Assembly (NCBI RefSeq): GCF_003344625.1
Contig: NZ_QPKJ02000004.1
Span: forward strand, 496,001-560,000
Length of the DNA stretch: 64,000 bases
From: Solirubrobacter deserti
GTDB taxonomy: Bacteria; Actinomycetota; Thermoleophilia; Solirubrobacterales; Solirubrobacteraceae
Reading direction: 5' to 3'
Positions within the stretch are counted from its first letter, which is position 1. Each line of letters starts with the position of its first letter. Of the stretch, positions 19,589 to 27,468 are shown in pieces. The position numbers and the translations under genes are program-made. A model generated the notes under the pieces. That model did not search any database. It was not told the origin of the DNA and worked only from the letters and a program-made list of their open reading frames with translations.

Positions 19589-21394
19589 GTGGGTAGGGGA
19601 ACGAGCGGCGCCGGTGTGGCGTCGCAGATCGACGGTGCACGAAGCCCGGATGACGGCGACGCCAAGCTCGTCGCGCGCGTGCGGCGAGGGGACGACCGGG
19701 CGTTCGAGGTCCTCTACGAGCGCTACCACCGCCGGATCCACGCGTACGTGCTCGGGATGGTCAAGGACCACGGGCGCGCCGAGGACGTCACCCAGGAGGT
19801 GTTCCTCTCCGCGCTGCGCCGGATGCGGGAGACCGAGCAGCCGCTCGCGTTCAAGCCCTGGCTCTACCAGATCGCCAAGAACGGCTGCATCGACGCCTTC
19901 CGCCGCTCCAAGCGCGCCGAGGAGGTCTCCTACGACGCCGACGACGGCCTCGCCCCGGCCGACCACTCCAAGCTCGTCGCGTCCGGCGCCTCGCCCGACG
20001 CCGCGGTCGCGGCCAAGCAGGACCTCGACAGCCTCTGCGGCGCGTTCGGCGGCCTGAGCGAGACCCACCACGAGATCCTCGTCCTGCGTGAGCTGGAAGG
20101 GCTCAGCTACGCCGAGATCGGCCGCCGCATGGGCATGAGCCGGCCCGCGGTGGAGTCCACCCTGTTCCGCGCGCGTCGCCGGCTGACCGAGGAGTACGAC
20201 GACATCGTCTCCGGCGCCCGCTGCCAGCGCATCCAGGGCATCATCGTCTCCGCCGCGCAGTCGCGGTTGGGCACGCGTGACACGCGCCGGCTCGCCCGCC
20301 ATCTCTCGCACTGCCAGCCGTGCCGGCGCGAGGCGCTGGCCGCCGGCGTGGACCGCGAGCTGTTCGCGCGCCCGTCCGTGCGCGAGCGCGTAGCGAACAG
20401 GGTCGCGGGCCTGCTGCCGTTCCCGATCTTCGCGAAGTTCCGCAAGGGCGCCGAGGCCGCCGCTCCGCCACCGAGCGGGCGCACGGCCTCGCTGATGCAG
20501 CACATGCCGATGCTCTCCGACCACCTGCACAGCGGCTGGGGGAAGGCCGCCGCGGGCGCCGCGGTGATCGTCGCGGGCGTCGGTGCCGGTGTCGGCGTCA
20601 AGGAGGCGACCACGAGCGCGCCCCCACCGGCGGTCGCCGAGTCCTCGACGCAGCGCGCCGGAGGCTCTTCGAGCAAGAGCTCGAGCCCGTCACCGACCCC
20701 GGCGGGCCGGGACGAGCGGGCGGCGCGGTCGGCCGCGAGGAGCTCCAGCGGCGGCGCCGCCACGGGCAAGAGCGGCAAGTCCGGCAGCGGCGTCGAGAAA
20801 GCCGCCGCGCGCGGCGCCGGTGCCACGGGCGCGGCGCCCAAGACGAACGGCGCGGGTCCGACCGGCACCCCCGGCGGCGGCGAGCAGCCTCCCGCCACCG
20901 GCGCTCCGGTCACGCCGGTCGCGGCCGCCGAGGAGCGGCGCGAGGAGAAGCCGAGCAAGCCGAAGCCGACGCCGACCTCGACGGCCACCCCGAGCAAGCC
21001 GGTGACGTCCCCGGTGACGGAGGAGACCAAGAAGGCGGCCGCGCCCGTCAAGGACGCGGTCAAGCAGACCACGGACGCGGTCAACGAGACGGTCGACCAG
21101 ACGACCGACGCGGTCGAGCAGACCACCTCCCAGGTCACCGAAGGGCTCAACCAGACCACCCAGCAGACGACCGAGACCGTCGACAAGGTCGTCGAGGGCG
21201 TCACGGGCGGCGGTCCGGTGTCCGAGACGGTGGACAAGACCACGGACGCCGTGGACGGCCTCGTCGACGGCACGGGCAAGGTCGTGCAGAAGGTCGTGGG
21301 CGGCGTTCTCTACAAGATCGACGCGCTGACCGGCCAGGTCATCGCCACCGTCCAGCTTGTCACGGGGAACAAGAATCCATCCGGCGGCGGTTGA
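19589..21394 (+). CDS. ECF-type sigma factor fused to zinc finger, membrane segment and extracytoplasmic repeat tail
   Basis: The 601-residue product starts with sigma region 2 (about residues 28-95, LVARVRRGDDRAFEVLYERY) and region 4 (about 165-200, GLSYAEIGRRMGMSRPAVES). An anti-sigma-like zinc motif follows (HLSHCQPC, about residue 240), then one hydrophobic segment (about 316-337). A long Ser/Pro/Lys-rich tail ends in repeats of a V-x-x-TTDAV type (about 480-560). A GTG start with AGGAGG at 19577-19582 is convincing. No separate anti-sigma gene is adjacent, so the protein probably tethers and inhibits itself, with the tail outside sensing the envelope. That mechanism is inferred. Confidence 0.88.
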   Translation: MGRGTSGAGVASQIDGARSPDDGDAKLVARVRRGDDRAFEVLYERYHRRIHAYVLGMVKDHGRAEDVTQEVFLSALRRMRETEQPLAFKPWLYQIAKNGCIDAFRRSKRAEEVSYDADDGLAPADHSKLVASGASPDAAVAAKQDLDSLCGAFGGLSETHHEILVLRELEGLSYAEIGRRMGMSRPAVESTLFRARRRLTEEYDDIVSGARCQRIQGIIVSAAQSRLGTRDTRRLARHLSHCQPCRREALAAGVDRELFARPSVRERVANRVAGLLPFPIFAKFRKGAEAAAPPPSGRTASLMQHMPMLSDHLHSGWGKAAAGAAVIVAGVGAGVGVKEATTSAPPPAVAESSTQRAGGSSSKSSSPSPTPAGRDERAARSAARSSSGGAATGKSGKSGSGVEKAAARGAGATGAAPKTNGAGPTGTPGGGEQPPATGAPVTPVAAAEERREEKPSKPKPTPTSTATPSKPVTSPVTEETKKAAAPVKDAVKQTTDAVNETVDQTTDAVEQTTSQVTEGLNQTTQQTTETVDKVVEGVTGGGPVSETVDKTTDAVDGLVDGTGKVVQKVVGGVLYKIDALTGQVIATVQLVTGNKNPSGGG

Positions 21395-21398
21395 CGGC

Positions 21399-21414
21399 TA
21401 GACTGCTTCCCGTT
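21399..21414 (+). promoter_or_regulatory. -10 box of tRNA-Pro
   Basis: TAGACT at 21399-21404 lies ten bases before the mature tRNA 5' end. No good -35 box is placed 17 bases upstream. Confidence 0.5.
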
Positions 21415-21488
21415 CGGGGCGTGGCGCAGCCTGGTAGCGCGCACCGTTCGGGTCGGTGAGGTCCCCGGTTCAAATCCGGGCGCCCCGA
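21415..21488 (+). tRNA. tRNA-Pro (anticodon CGG)
   Basis: A full cloverleaf can be drawn. The acceptor stem is CGGGGCG pairing with CGCCCCG, followed by discriminator A. The D arm has GCGC/GCGC around AGCCTGGTA. The anticodon stem CACCG/CGGTG encloses the loop TTCGGGT (anticodon CGG, reading CCG), and the T arm is CCCGG-TTCAAAT-CCGGG. CCA is not encoded. It lies between the sigma factor and a convergent VanZ-like gene. Confidence 0.95.
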
Positions 21489-21518
21489 TACAAGACGGTC
21501 CTTTGACCCGAGAAGGAC

Positions 21519-21902
21519 TCACACGAAGGCCCCGCCCCGGCGGGGCCTTCGTCGTTGGTGGACGAGGATGAGGGCGGCGGCGATGCCGACGCCGGCAGCG
21601 TCGATCAGCCAGTCCACCGGTGTGCCGCTGCGGCCTTCGATGAACGTCTGGTGGTACTCGTCGGTCGCCGCGTAGGCGAGCGTGACGAGCACGGCCGCGA
21701 CGAGCCGCCGGGGCTCGAGCGCCCGGTACCAGAGCAGGCACAGAAGCGCGTACGCCGTGACGTGCGCGCCCTTGCGCAGAACCAGGTCCCAGACACCCAG
21801 CCCGGTGCCCAGGCTGGGTTGGTGCGAGAGCGCGAACAGCAGCGCCATCAGCGCCAGCGGCGGCAACAGCCGCGGCCACCGGCGCCGGCTCGGCCGCTTC
21901 AT
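21519..21902 (-). CDS. VanZ-like membrane protein
   Basis: The 127-residue product has about four hydrophobic segments and the VanZ-family pattern: FALSHQPS near the N-terminus, RKGAHVTAYALL in the middle, and ATDEYHQTFIEGRSGTPVDWLIDAAG. VanZ was named from teicoplanin resistance, but most members have no known role. The ATG overlaps the stop of the upstream membrane gene (ATGA), making it the last gene of a four-gene operon. Its final codons form the tRNA terminator hairpin. Confidence 0.85.
   Translation of the reverse strand: MKRPSRRRWPRLLPPLALMALLFALSHQPSLGTGLGVWDLVLRKGAHVTAYALLCLLWYRALEPRRLVAAVLVTLAYAATDEYHQTFIEGRSGTPVDWLIDAAGVGIAAALILVHQRRRPRRGGAFV
21523..21552. terminator. bidirectional hairpin terminator after tRNA-Pro
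   Basis: A 14 bp perfect inverted repeat (ACGAAGGCCCCGCC, 2-base gap, GGCGGGGCCTTCGT) lies 34 bases after the tRNA. It is also inside the last codons of the convergent VanZ gene. No U-tract follows on either strand. It could stop transcription from both sides. Confidence 0.75.
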
Positions 21903-22291
21903 CCGCGGGCACGCAGCCACGCGACGGCCGCCACGTACGTGACGCCGCCGATCGCGCCGAGCAGCGCGTACGGGCTGCCGTCCTCGCCGCGCGCGACCTC
22001 GACGATGAAGCCGGCGATCACGGCGATCATCACCGTCGTGCCGGCAACGGCGGTCGCGCGCAGGTCGATCATCGCCCAGCGCTCGTCGCGGCCCGGGCCG
22101 CCGAGGCCACGCAGCGTCTCGCTGCGGCGCCCGAGCAGGAAGACGGCACCGAGCGCGGCCATGATGGCGAGGGAGATCGCGCCCTGGCCGACGTTGTCGC
22201 CGATGGCGAAGGCCGCGAACATCAGGGCACCCAGGAACAGGCAGAACAACGGCATGAACCAACGGCTGCGGACGAACTCATTCGTCGACAT
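21899..22291 (-). CDS. small integral membrane protein paired with an XRE regulator
   Basis: The 130-residue product has four hydrophobic segments (MPLFCLFLGALMFAAFAI, ISLAIMAALGAVFLLG, TTVMIAVIAGFIVEV and a C-terminal one), and no catalytic motif. It overlaps the upstream XRE regulator by 14 bp and the downstream VanZ gene by 4 bp. A small XRE regulator followed by a four-helix membrane protein is a pairing seen in many Gram-positive genomes (DUF2178-like), which is how I would class it. Function is unknown. Confidence 0.8.
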   Translation of the reverse strand: MSTNEFVRSRWFMPLFCLFLGALMFAAFAIGDNVGQGAISLAIMAALGAVFLLGRRSETLRGLGGPGRDERWAMIDLRATAVAGTTVMIAVIAGFIVEVARGEDGSPYALLGAIGGVTYVAAVAWLRARG

Positions 22292-22472
22292 GGAACACCT
22301 CTTCCACGGTGGTGTCGAAGTAGCGGGCGAGCGCGATCGCCAGCGGCAACGACGGCGTGTAGCGCTCCTTCTCGATCGAGTTGATGGTCTGGCGCGACAC
22401 GTCCATGGCCTCGGCGAGCTGCTGCTGGGAGAGCCCGCGCGCGGTCCGCAGCGTTCGCACCTCGTTCCTCAT
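22278..22472 (-). CDS. XRE-family helix-turn-helix regulator, 64 residues
   Basis: The product is a single HTH domain: LRTARGLSQQQLAEAMDVSR, then QTINSIEKERYTPSLPLAI and a C-terminal FDTTVEEVFHVDE. This is the compact YozG type. It lies one base after the serine hydrolase stop, so it is co-transcribed. Two 22 bp dyads at the operon promoter (23395-23443) are obvious candidate binding sites, giving an autoregulated operon. Confidence 0.9.
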   Translation of the reverse strand: MRNEVRTLRTARGLSQQQLAEAMDVSRQTINSIEKERYTPSLPLAIALARYFDTTVEEVFHVDE

Positions 22473-22473
22473 C

Positions 22474-23370
22474 TCAGGCGCACAGCGCCCGGGTGAGTCT
22501 GCGCACGGCGGGTCGCTCGTCGGTGGGCTGCTCGTCGACCAGCACCACGACCGTGCGGTCGCCGCGGGTGAAGGCGTGGGTGAGATAGCCGGGAACGGCG
22601 CCATTGTGCCCCCAGGCGCGGCCGCACGGCGTCTGGACGCTGAACAGCCCGAGGCCGTACTCGCCGGTGCCGCGCATGGCCTTGAGCTGCTTGCGGGTGA
22701 GCAGCCGGTCGAGCGAGCCGTAGAAGCGCGCGAGGTCGCGGCCGGTCGACACGAGCGAGCCGGCGGCGCCGGCCCAGCTGGTGTCCTGCACGGTCACGTC
22801 CTCGCCGGCGGCGGTCCCGCGCACGACGCCGCGCACGCGCGGGCCCTCGTCGTAGCTCGTGTATCGCAGCTTCAGCGGCTTGATGATGCGGCGCTCGAGC
22901 TCGCGCTCCAGCGGGCGCCGCGTCACCGCCTCGACCACCAGGCCGAGGATCACGTAGTTGGTGTTCGAGTAGGCGAAGCCGGCCTTGCGCGGCATCGCGA
23001 GTCCGATGTCCACGAGCTGGCGCGGCTCCCACCGCCGCAGCGGCCACCCCTCGAACACCTGGGGGTCCTCCGAGTGGTTGTTGAGCCCGCTGGTGTGGTT
23101 GAGCAGCGCGCGCAGCGGGATCGCGCCGACGCCGGGCACGTAGCGCTCGGCCGGGTCGTCGAGCGAGAGCCGGCCTTCGGCTTCGAGCTGCAGGATGGTG
23201 GTCGAGACGAACGTCTTGGTGACGCTGCCCACGCGGAAGCGATCGTCCGGGCGGATCTCGCCACGGGCGGTGATACGGCCGTCGTCGGAGACGACGACGC
23301 CGGTCTGCGACGCCTGCGCGGGGGCGGCGAGAAGGGCCAGCACGAGAGCGCTGAGCACGAGGAGCTTCAT
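22474..23370 (-). CDS. secreted serine hydrolase (beta-lactamase/D-Ala-D-Ala carboxypeptidase fold, S12 type)
   Basis: The 298-residue product has a signal peptide (about residues 1-20) and the class C/S12 motifs: SVTK (nucleophile Ser, Lys), YSNTNY (Tyr-x-Asn) and a C-terminal HNG in GHNGAVPGY replacing KTG. It likely acts on peptidoglycan stem peptides or other esters/amides outside the cell. It starts with SD GGAGG and is the first gene of the operon that ends with XRE, membrane protein and VanZ. The mix of a wall-type hydrolase and VanZ suggests an envelope function. Confidence 0.88.
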   Translation of the reverse strand: MKLLVLSALVLALLAAPAQASQTGVVVSDDGRITARGEIRPDDRFRVGSVTKTFVSTTILQLEAEGRLSLDDPAERYVPGVGAIPLRALLNHTSGLNNHSEDPQVFEGWPLRRWEPRQLVDIGLAMPRKAGFAYSNTNYVILGLVVEAVTRRPLERELERRIIKPLKLRYTSYDEGPRVRGVVRGTAAGEDVTVQDTSWAGAAGSLVSTGRDLARFYGSLDRLLTRKQLKAMRGTGEYGLGLFSVQTPCGRAWGHNGAVPGYLTHAFTRGDRTVVVLVDEQPTDERPAVRRLTRALCA

Positions 23371-23394
23371 CGCGGAGCCTCCGGTATGTCGGGT

Positions 23395-23443
23395 GATGTA
23401 AAGCTAGCTTGTCATCGGCGAGATGTCAAGCGAGCTTTCCATC
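23395..23443 (-). promoter_or_regulatory. promoter of the serine hydrolase-XRE-VanZ operon with two operators
   Basis: On the minus strand TTGACA (complement of 23424-23429) and TAGCTT (complement of 23401-23406) are 17 bases apart, a textbook promoter. Two 22 bp dyads of form GATG-N2-AAGC-N2-GCTT-N2-CATC lie at 23422-23443 and 23395-23416, one on each box. They are 27 bp apart centre to centre. The -10 contains the stop codon of the upstream UspA gene. The cognate repressor is probably the operon's own XRE protein. Confidence 0.8.
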
Positions 23444-23907
23444 GTGGGCGCCGGCGCGGTCGCCGGCTCCTCGACGGGGGCGCGCGTGAGCAGCACCGGG
23501 ATCGGGCTCGCGTGCAGGACCTTTTGCGACACGCAGCCGAGCAGGGACTGGTGCAGCCGCCCGTGCCCGTGCGAGCCCATCACGATCAGGTCGAACGCGC
23601 CGGACTTCGCGCGCTCGATCAGCGCCTTGGCCGCGGGGCCGTCGACGAGCAGCGTCGTGACGCTGATGTCGCCGGGCAGCGAGTCGGTCGCGTGGCGCAG
23701 CAGCTCGGAGTAGTGCTTGACCACCTCGGCGCGCGGCGGCGCGGCGCCCGTGGCCAGCAGGGCGGTCGCCGGGATCGGCGGGATCGCCGTCAGCAGCGTC
23801 AGCCGGGCGTGTTGATCGCGCGCCAGCGCCGCCGCGTGCGCAAGGGCCGCGTCCGCGTCCGGCGAGCCATCGACCGCCACCAGGATGTTGCGGTAGACAC
23901 TGCTCAT
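23404..23907 (-). CDS. universal stress protein (UspA family)
   Basis: The 167-residue product has the Usp fold: NILVAVDGSPDADAAL at the N-terminus and the ATP-binding loop GSHGHGRLHQSLLG followed by VSQKVLHASPIPVLL. It is therefore probably an ATP-binding Usp. Start ATG 23907 has AGGAG seven bases upstream; a longer frame upstream is not supported. Its last codons and TAG stop are embedded in the downstream operon's promoter and operators, so the two genes constrain each other's sequence. Confidence 0.93.
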   Translation of the reverse strand: MSSVYRNILVAVDGSPDADAALAHAAALARDQHARLTLLTAIPPIPATALLATGAAPPRAEVVKHYSELLRHATDSLPGDISVTTLLVDGPAAKALIERAKSGAFDLIVMGSHGHGRLHQSLLGCVSQKVLHASPIPVLLTRAPVEEPATAPAPTMESSLDISPMTS

Positions 23908-23955
23908 CTCGCTCTCCTGTTGCGGACTATAGGAGCAAACCCGACGGATCGCGCC

Positions 23956-23969
23956 TACTCTCAAGTCAA
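23956..23969 (+). promoter_or_regulatory. -10 box of leaderless Lrp-type gene
   Basis: TACTCT at 23956-23961 lies eight bases before the GTG at 23970, with no Shine-Dalgarno sequence. Confidence 0.5.
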
Positions 23970-24440
23970 GTGATCGACGGGCTCGACTCTCGACTGCTGC
24001 TGACGCTGCGCGCGCACCCGCGGATCGGGCTGGTGGAGGTGGCGCGGCGGCTGGGCGTCGCGCGCGGCACCGTGCAGGCGCGGCTGGAGAAGCTCAGCGC
24101 GCGCGGCGTGATCACGGGCTTCGGTCCGGACGTCGAGCCGGCCGAGATGGGCTACCCGGTGCTCGCCTTCGTCGCCCTGGAGATCGTCCAGGGCCGGCTC
24201 GACGAGGCGATCGAGGGCCTGCGCGCGGTCCCCGAGGTGCTCGAGGCGCACGGCGTGACGGGCAACAGCGACATCCTGTGCCGCGTCGTGGCGCGCGACA
24301 ACACGCACCTGCAGGAGGTCATCAACGCGATGCTGCACACGGGCGCGATCCAGCGCTCGACGAGCTCGATCTCGATGACGCGGCAGATCCCCTACCGGAT
24401 CGACCCGCTGATCAGGGCCGCAGGCGCAGACGGGCCGTGA
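23970..24440 (+). CDS. Lrp/AsnC-family transcriptional regulator
   Basis: The 156-residue product has an N-terminal HTH (RIGLVEVARRLGVARGTVQA) and a C-terminal RAM (ligand-binding) domain including VTGNSDILCRVVARDNTHLQ. Lrp/AsnC proteins sense amino acids or related metabolites. Its divergent neighbour is UspA; downstream it overlaps the convergent histidine kinase by 29 bp. The target genes are not evident. Confidence 0.92.
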   Translation: MIDGLDSRLLLTLRAHPRIGLVEVARRLGVARGTVQARLEKLSARGVITGFGPDVEPAEMGYPVLAFVALEIVQGRLDEAIEGLRAVPEVLEAHGVTGNSDILCRVVARDNTHLQEVINAMLHTGAIQRSTSSISMTRQIPYRIDPLIRAAGADGP

Positions 24441-25509
24441 GCGTCGTGCCCGCGCCTCGCGGGCTGTCGACGCGCAACGTCCCGCCCAGCGACTCCACGC
24501 GGGCTCGCAGGCCCTGCAGCCCGGTGCCGGCCGAGGGACACGCGCCGCCGCGGCCGTCGTCGGCGATGCGCACCTCCCACGCGTCGCGTTCGCCGCGCAC
24601 GGTCACGCGCAGCGAAGTCGCCGCCGCGTGCTTGATCGCGTTCGTGAGCGCCTCGGACACGAGAAACCAGACGGTGGCTTCGACCACCGCTCCCGGCCGC
24701 TCCTCGGGCAGCGCCTCGATCACGAGCGGGAGCGGCGACTGGACGGCCAGCGCCGTCAGCGCGGGACGCAGGCCGCGCTCGAGCCCGACCGGGTGCAGGC
24801 CCTTGACGAGCTCGCGCAGCTCGCGTCCGGCGATCGACGCCTGCTCGCGCGCCGTCGCCAGGCGCTCGACGGCCTTCGCGGGATCCGCCTCCAGCTCGCG
24901 CAGCGCGAGGTCCAGCGCCTGCCCGAGCACCACCAGCCGCTGCTGGGCGCCGTCGTGCAGATCGCGCCCGATCCGCCGGCGCTCCTCGTCCGCGGCGCGC
25001 AGCAGCGCCGCCTCCTGGCGGCGGCGCTCGAGCTCGGCGGCCGCGCGGGCGGCGAAGATCCGCAGCGCCTGCAGCTCGCTCGGTGCCGGCTGGAACGGCG
25101 TCGCGCGCACCACCACGCCGATGTGGCCGATCGGCCAGCCGCGCGCGTCGCGCAACGCGATCGCCAGGTACCCGTCCAGCTGATAGGTGCGCAGGAAGCG
25201 GTCCTCCGGGTAGCGCAGCCGGGCGCCGCGGGGCACGAGGAAAATGTCGTGCCGGTAGGCGTGCTCGCACGGCGTGCCCGCGAGCTTGAACACGCACCCC
25301 TCGCGCAGCTCGATCCCGGGCTTGCCGGCGCTCGCGAGCGTGCACGCGTCACCGTCGCCGCACAGCTCGGCGACGAACGCCAGCTCGGCGTCCAGCGCGC
25401 CCGCGAGCTCGGTCACCAGCCGGCGCAGGAACGCCTTGCCGACGACGCCGGCGGTCCCGGCGGCCAGGCGCGTGAGCAGCGAGCTCTCTTCGAGGTTGGG
25501 GGCGGCCAT
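24412..25509 (-). CDS. GAF-domain sensor histidine kinase (NarL-system type), orphan
   Basis: The 365-residue soluble kinase has an N-terminal GAF-like domain (about 25-155), a HisKA_3 dimerisation helix with phospho-acceptor His185 in RDLHDGAQQRL, and an HATPase domain (SEALTNAIKHA, ADDGRGG, GTGLQGLRARV). Such kinases normally phosphorylate LuxR-type response regulators, but none is encoded next to it, so the partner lies elsewhere. A TAGGAT box 15 bases upstream of the ATG suggests a very short leader. The gene is convergent with the Lrp gene. Confidence 0.92.
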   Translation of the reverse strand: MAAPNLEESSLLTRLAAGTAGVVGKAFLRRLVTELAGALDAELAFVAELCGDGDACTLASAGKPGIELREGCVFKLAGTPCEHAYRHDIFLVPRGARLRYPEDRFLRTYQLDGYLAIALRDARGWPIGHIGVVVRATPFQPAPSELQALRIFAARAAAELERRRQEAALLRAADEERRRIGRDLHDGAQQRLVVLGQALDLALRELEADPAKAVERLATAREQASIAGRELRELVKGLHPVGLERGLRPALTALAVQSPLPLVIEALPEERPGAVVEATVWFLVSEALTNAIKHAAATSLRVTVRGERDAWEVRIADDGRGGACPSAGTGLQGLRARVESLGGTLRVDSPRGAGTTLTARLRLRP

Positions 25510-25590
25510 ACGGGGCGACTCGCGATCCTACGGCCGCTGCTGACCCCGGTCAGTGGGGCTGCCACTCCGGCGGGTACGGTTACCCCCCGC

Positions 25591-26100
25591 ATGCTGAAGC
25601 CCCCGTTCGTCCGCAGCTACGACCACCACGTCGGCGAGGCGGGCCCCGTGCTCGTCCTGTTCGGCGACTACGAGGATCCCGAGACCGCCGCCGCCCACCG
25701 GGCGGTCACGGCGCTGCGCGAGCGCTGGGACGGCTTCACCTACGCCTGGCGTCACCTGCCGATGGCCGAGGATCACCCGAACGCCAACGGCGCCGCGCTG
25801 GCCGCCGAGTGCGCCGGCGCCCAGGACGCGTTCTGGGCGTTCCATCACGTCCTGCTCGCGCGTCAGGATGCCCTGTCCGTGCCTGACCTCATCAACTACG
25901 CCGGCCACATCGGGCTGGACGTCACGACCCTGATGCAGGACATGATGGACGAGCGCCACGCCGACCGGATCGTGGACAACATCCGCAGCGCGGTGGACTC
26001 GGGCGCGCGGCGGGCGCCCGCGATCTTCATCGCGGGCGATCGCTACGAGGGCGAGCTGGACGCGCTGGAGGACGCGCTGCGTGCAGCCCTGGCCGGGTGA
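25591..26100 (+). CDS. DsbA/thioredoxin-fold protein lacking the active-site cysteines
   Basis: The 169-residue product aligns by eye with the DsbA-like thioredoxin proteins found fused or next to NhaA antiporters: VLVLFGDYE, WRHLPMAEDHPNA, HHVLLARQDAL. The usual CPYC after the first strand is DPET, and the cis-Pro region GTPTFF is RAPAIFI. It cannot therefore be a dithiol oxidoreductase and may be a binding or scaffold protein. No signal peptide is seen. TACGGT (25575-25580) may be its -10. It overlaps the following membrane-protein gene by 20 bp. Confidence 0.82.
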   Translation: MLKPPFVRSYDHHVGEAGPVLVLFGDYEDPETAAAHRAVTALRERWDGFTYAWRHLPMAEDHPNANGAALAAECAGAQDAFWAFHHVLLARQDALSVPDLINYAGHIGLDVTTLMQDMMDERHADRIVDNIRSAVDSGARRAPAIFIAGDRYEGELDALEDALRAALAG

Positions 26101-27292
26101 GGTCCTCGAGGAACGCGCGGGGGAGATCGCGGTCGCCTTCGCGGCGCTGCTGACGCGGCAGGCGGGCTGGCGGCACCGCCGCGTGGAGACCATCGCCGTG
26201 CTCTCGCACGAGGAGGTCCGGCGCTCGGTGTCGGTGGACTTCACCGTGCCGTTCGAGCACCGCGACGAGCTGCGGCTCTCCGACGGCGAGTGGGTCGTGC
26301 CGCTCGCGGTGCTCGACAAGCGCAAGCTCGTCCACTTCGACCTGTTCGGCGAGGACGGCTACGCGCTGCCGCTCGTGCGCTCGGACGAGGTGCGCCTGAT
26401 CGCGCGCGAGCTGCTGTACCTGATGCTGGACATCGAGCTCGAGGACGCCGAGCCGGGCTTCGACGCGAGCGACCTGATCGAGCGCGTGCTCGCGGCCGGC
26501 CCGGAAGACGTCGAGGCCGTGACCGCGCGCGTGGACGCGGTGGCCGGGCAGGCGCCGGAGTTCGCCGCGCTGGCCCGGGTGCTCACGAGCAAGTTCCTGC
26601 TGTGCGCGGTGCTGGACACCGTCGCCAAGCGGCGCATCGTCAAGTTCGCCTACGACGAGCCGCTCGGGCGGCCGGACCGCCGCTCGCACTTCTACGGCAC
26701 GCAGGGCTGCACCGAGGCGGCGAGCTACCACGTGGAGCTGAGCGTGCCGGAGGGGATGCGCGCGCGCAGCGCGGACATCGTCGACAACCGCACGGGCGAG
26801 CTGCTGCTGGAAGGGCCGCGGGACTCCGACCGGCCGGGGCTGCACTACATGGCGAGCACCGGGGCCGAGATCGAGCCCGGGCTGCGCGTCAAGTACGCCC
26901 CCGAGCGCAGCGGGTTCCTCGTGCCGGCGATGCTCGTGGCGTGGGTGCTCACGCTGGAGCTCGGCTTGGCGTGGGCGTTCGCCGACCTGCACGGGATCGC
27001 GCGCTCCGGCGGTCCGGCGGTGGCGGTGCTGCTGTCGGTCTCGGCGGTGTTCTCGAGCCTCGTGCTCCGCGCGGGCGAGCATCCGCTGGTGCAGCTCGTG
27101 CTGGCGCGCTACCGCATGCTGCTGGGCACGGCGACGCTCGCCGCGGTGGCCGCGGGCGGCACGCTCGCGTTCCGTGGCTCGGAGACCCTGCTCAGCTGGA
27201 CGTGGGGCGTCGGCGCGCTGGTGGCGCTTGCCACGGCCGGTATCCTGTCCATTGAGGTCGTCCGTGCACCGGCGACCGCCAAACGCCCATGA
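26081..27292 (+). CDS. conserved membrane protein of unknown function
   Basis: The 403-residue product has a soluble N-terminal part (about residues 1-285), with no motif I recognise. Four or so hydrophobic segments follow (SGFLVPAMLVAWVLTLELGL, PAVAVLLSVSAVFSSLVLRA, LGTATLAAVAAGGTLAF and a last one near 380). A large cytoplasmic domain ahead of C-terminal membrane helices could be a sensor or scaffold. It starts with GTG inside the end of the DsbA-like gene and its stop overlaps the next small gene (ATGA), so three genes form one operon. Confidence 0.75.
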   Translation: MQPWPGEVLEERAGEIAVAFAALLTRQAGWRHRRVETIAVLSHEEVRRSVSVDFTVPFEHRDELRLSDGEWVVPLAVLDKRKLVHFDLFGEDGYALPLVRSDEVRLIARELLYLMLDIELEDAEPGFDASDLIERVLAAGPEDVEAVTARVDAVAGQAPEFAALARVLTSKFLLCAVLDTVAKRRIVKFAYDEPLGRPDRRSHFYGTQGCTEAASYHVELSVPEGMRARSADIVDNRTGELLLEGPRDSDRPGLHYMASTGAEIEPGLRVKYAPERSGFLVPAMLVAWVLTLELGLAWAFADLHGIARSGGPAVAVLLSVSAVFSSLVLRAGEHPLVQLVLARYRMLLGTATLAAVAAGGTLAFRGSETLLSWTWGVGALVALATAGILSIEVVRAPATAKRP

Positions 27293-27468
27293 GCCTGGCC
27301 GATTTCTTCCGCCGCGAACCCAAGTCCCTGAAAGGGATCAAGGACCGTTCGGGTGGTACTCCGGGCGCGGAGGGCGCGCTGCCCCCGCTCAAGCCGATCA
27401 CCGGCGAGCAGGCGCGGGCGGCGCTGAAGCGCTCACGCGCGCGCCGGGAAGCCAACGGCACCGCGTAA
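27289..27468 (+). CDS. small basic protein, 59 residues, unknown
   Basis: The ATG overlaps the TGA of the membrane-protein gene (ATGA). The product starts MSLADFFRREPKSLKGIKDR and ends in a basic helix (QARAALKRSRARREANG), with a Pro-rich middle. It matches no family I know. The stop-start overlap and continuous coding-like third-position GC favour a real gene. The last 36 bp overlap the convergent membrane-protein gene. Confidence 0.65.
   Translation: MSLADFFRREPKSLKGIKDRSGGTPGAEGALPPLKPITGEQARAALKRSRARREANGTA

Noticed and set aside
21391..21404. TTGACG next to TAGACT as a -35/-10 pair for tRNA-Pro
   Set aside because: The two are only two bases apart, and TTGACG is largely the sigma gene's stop codon context.
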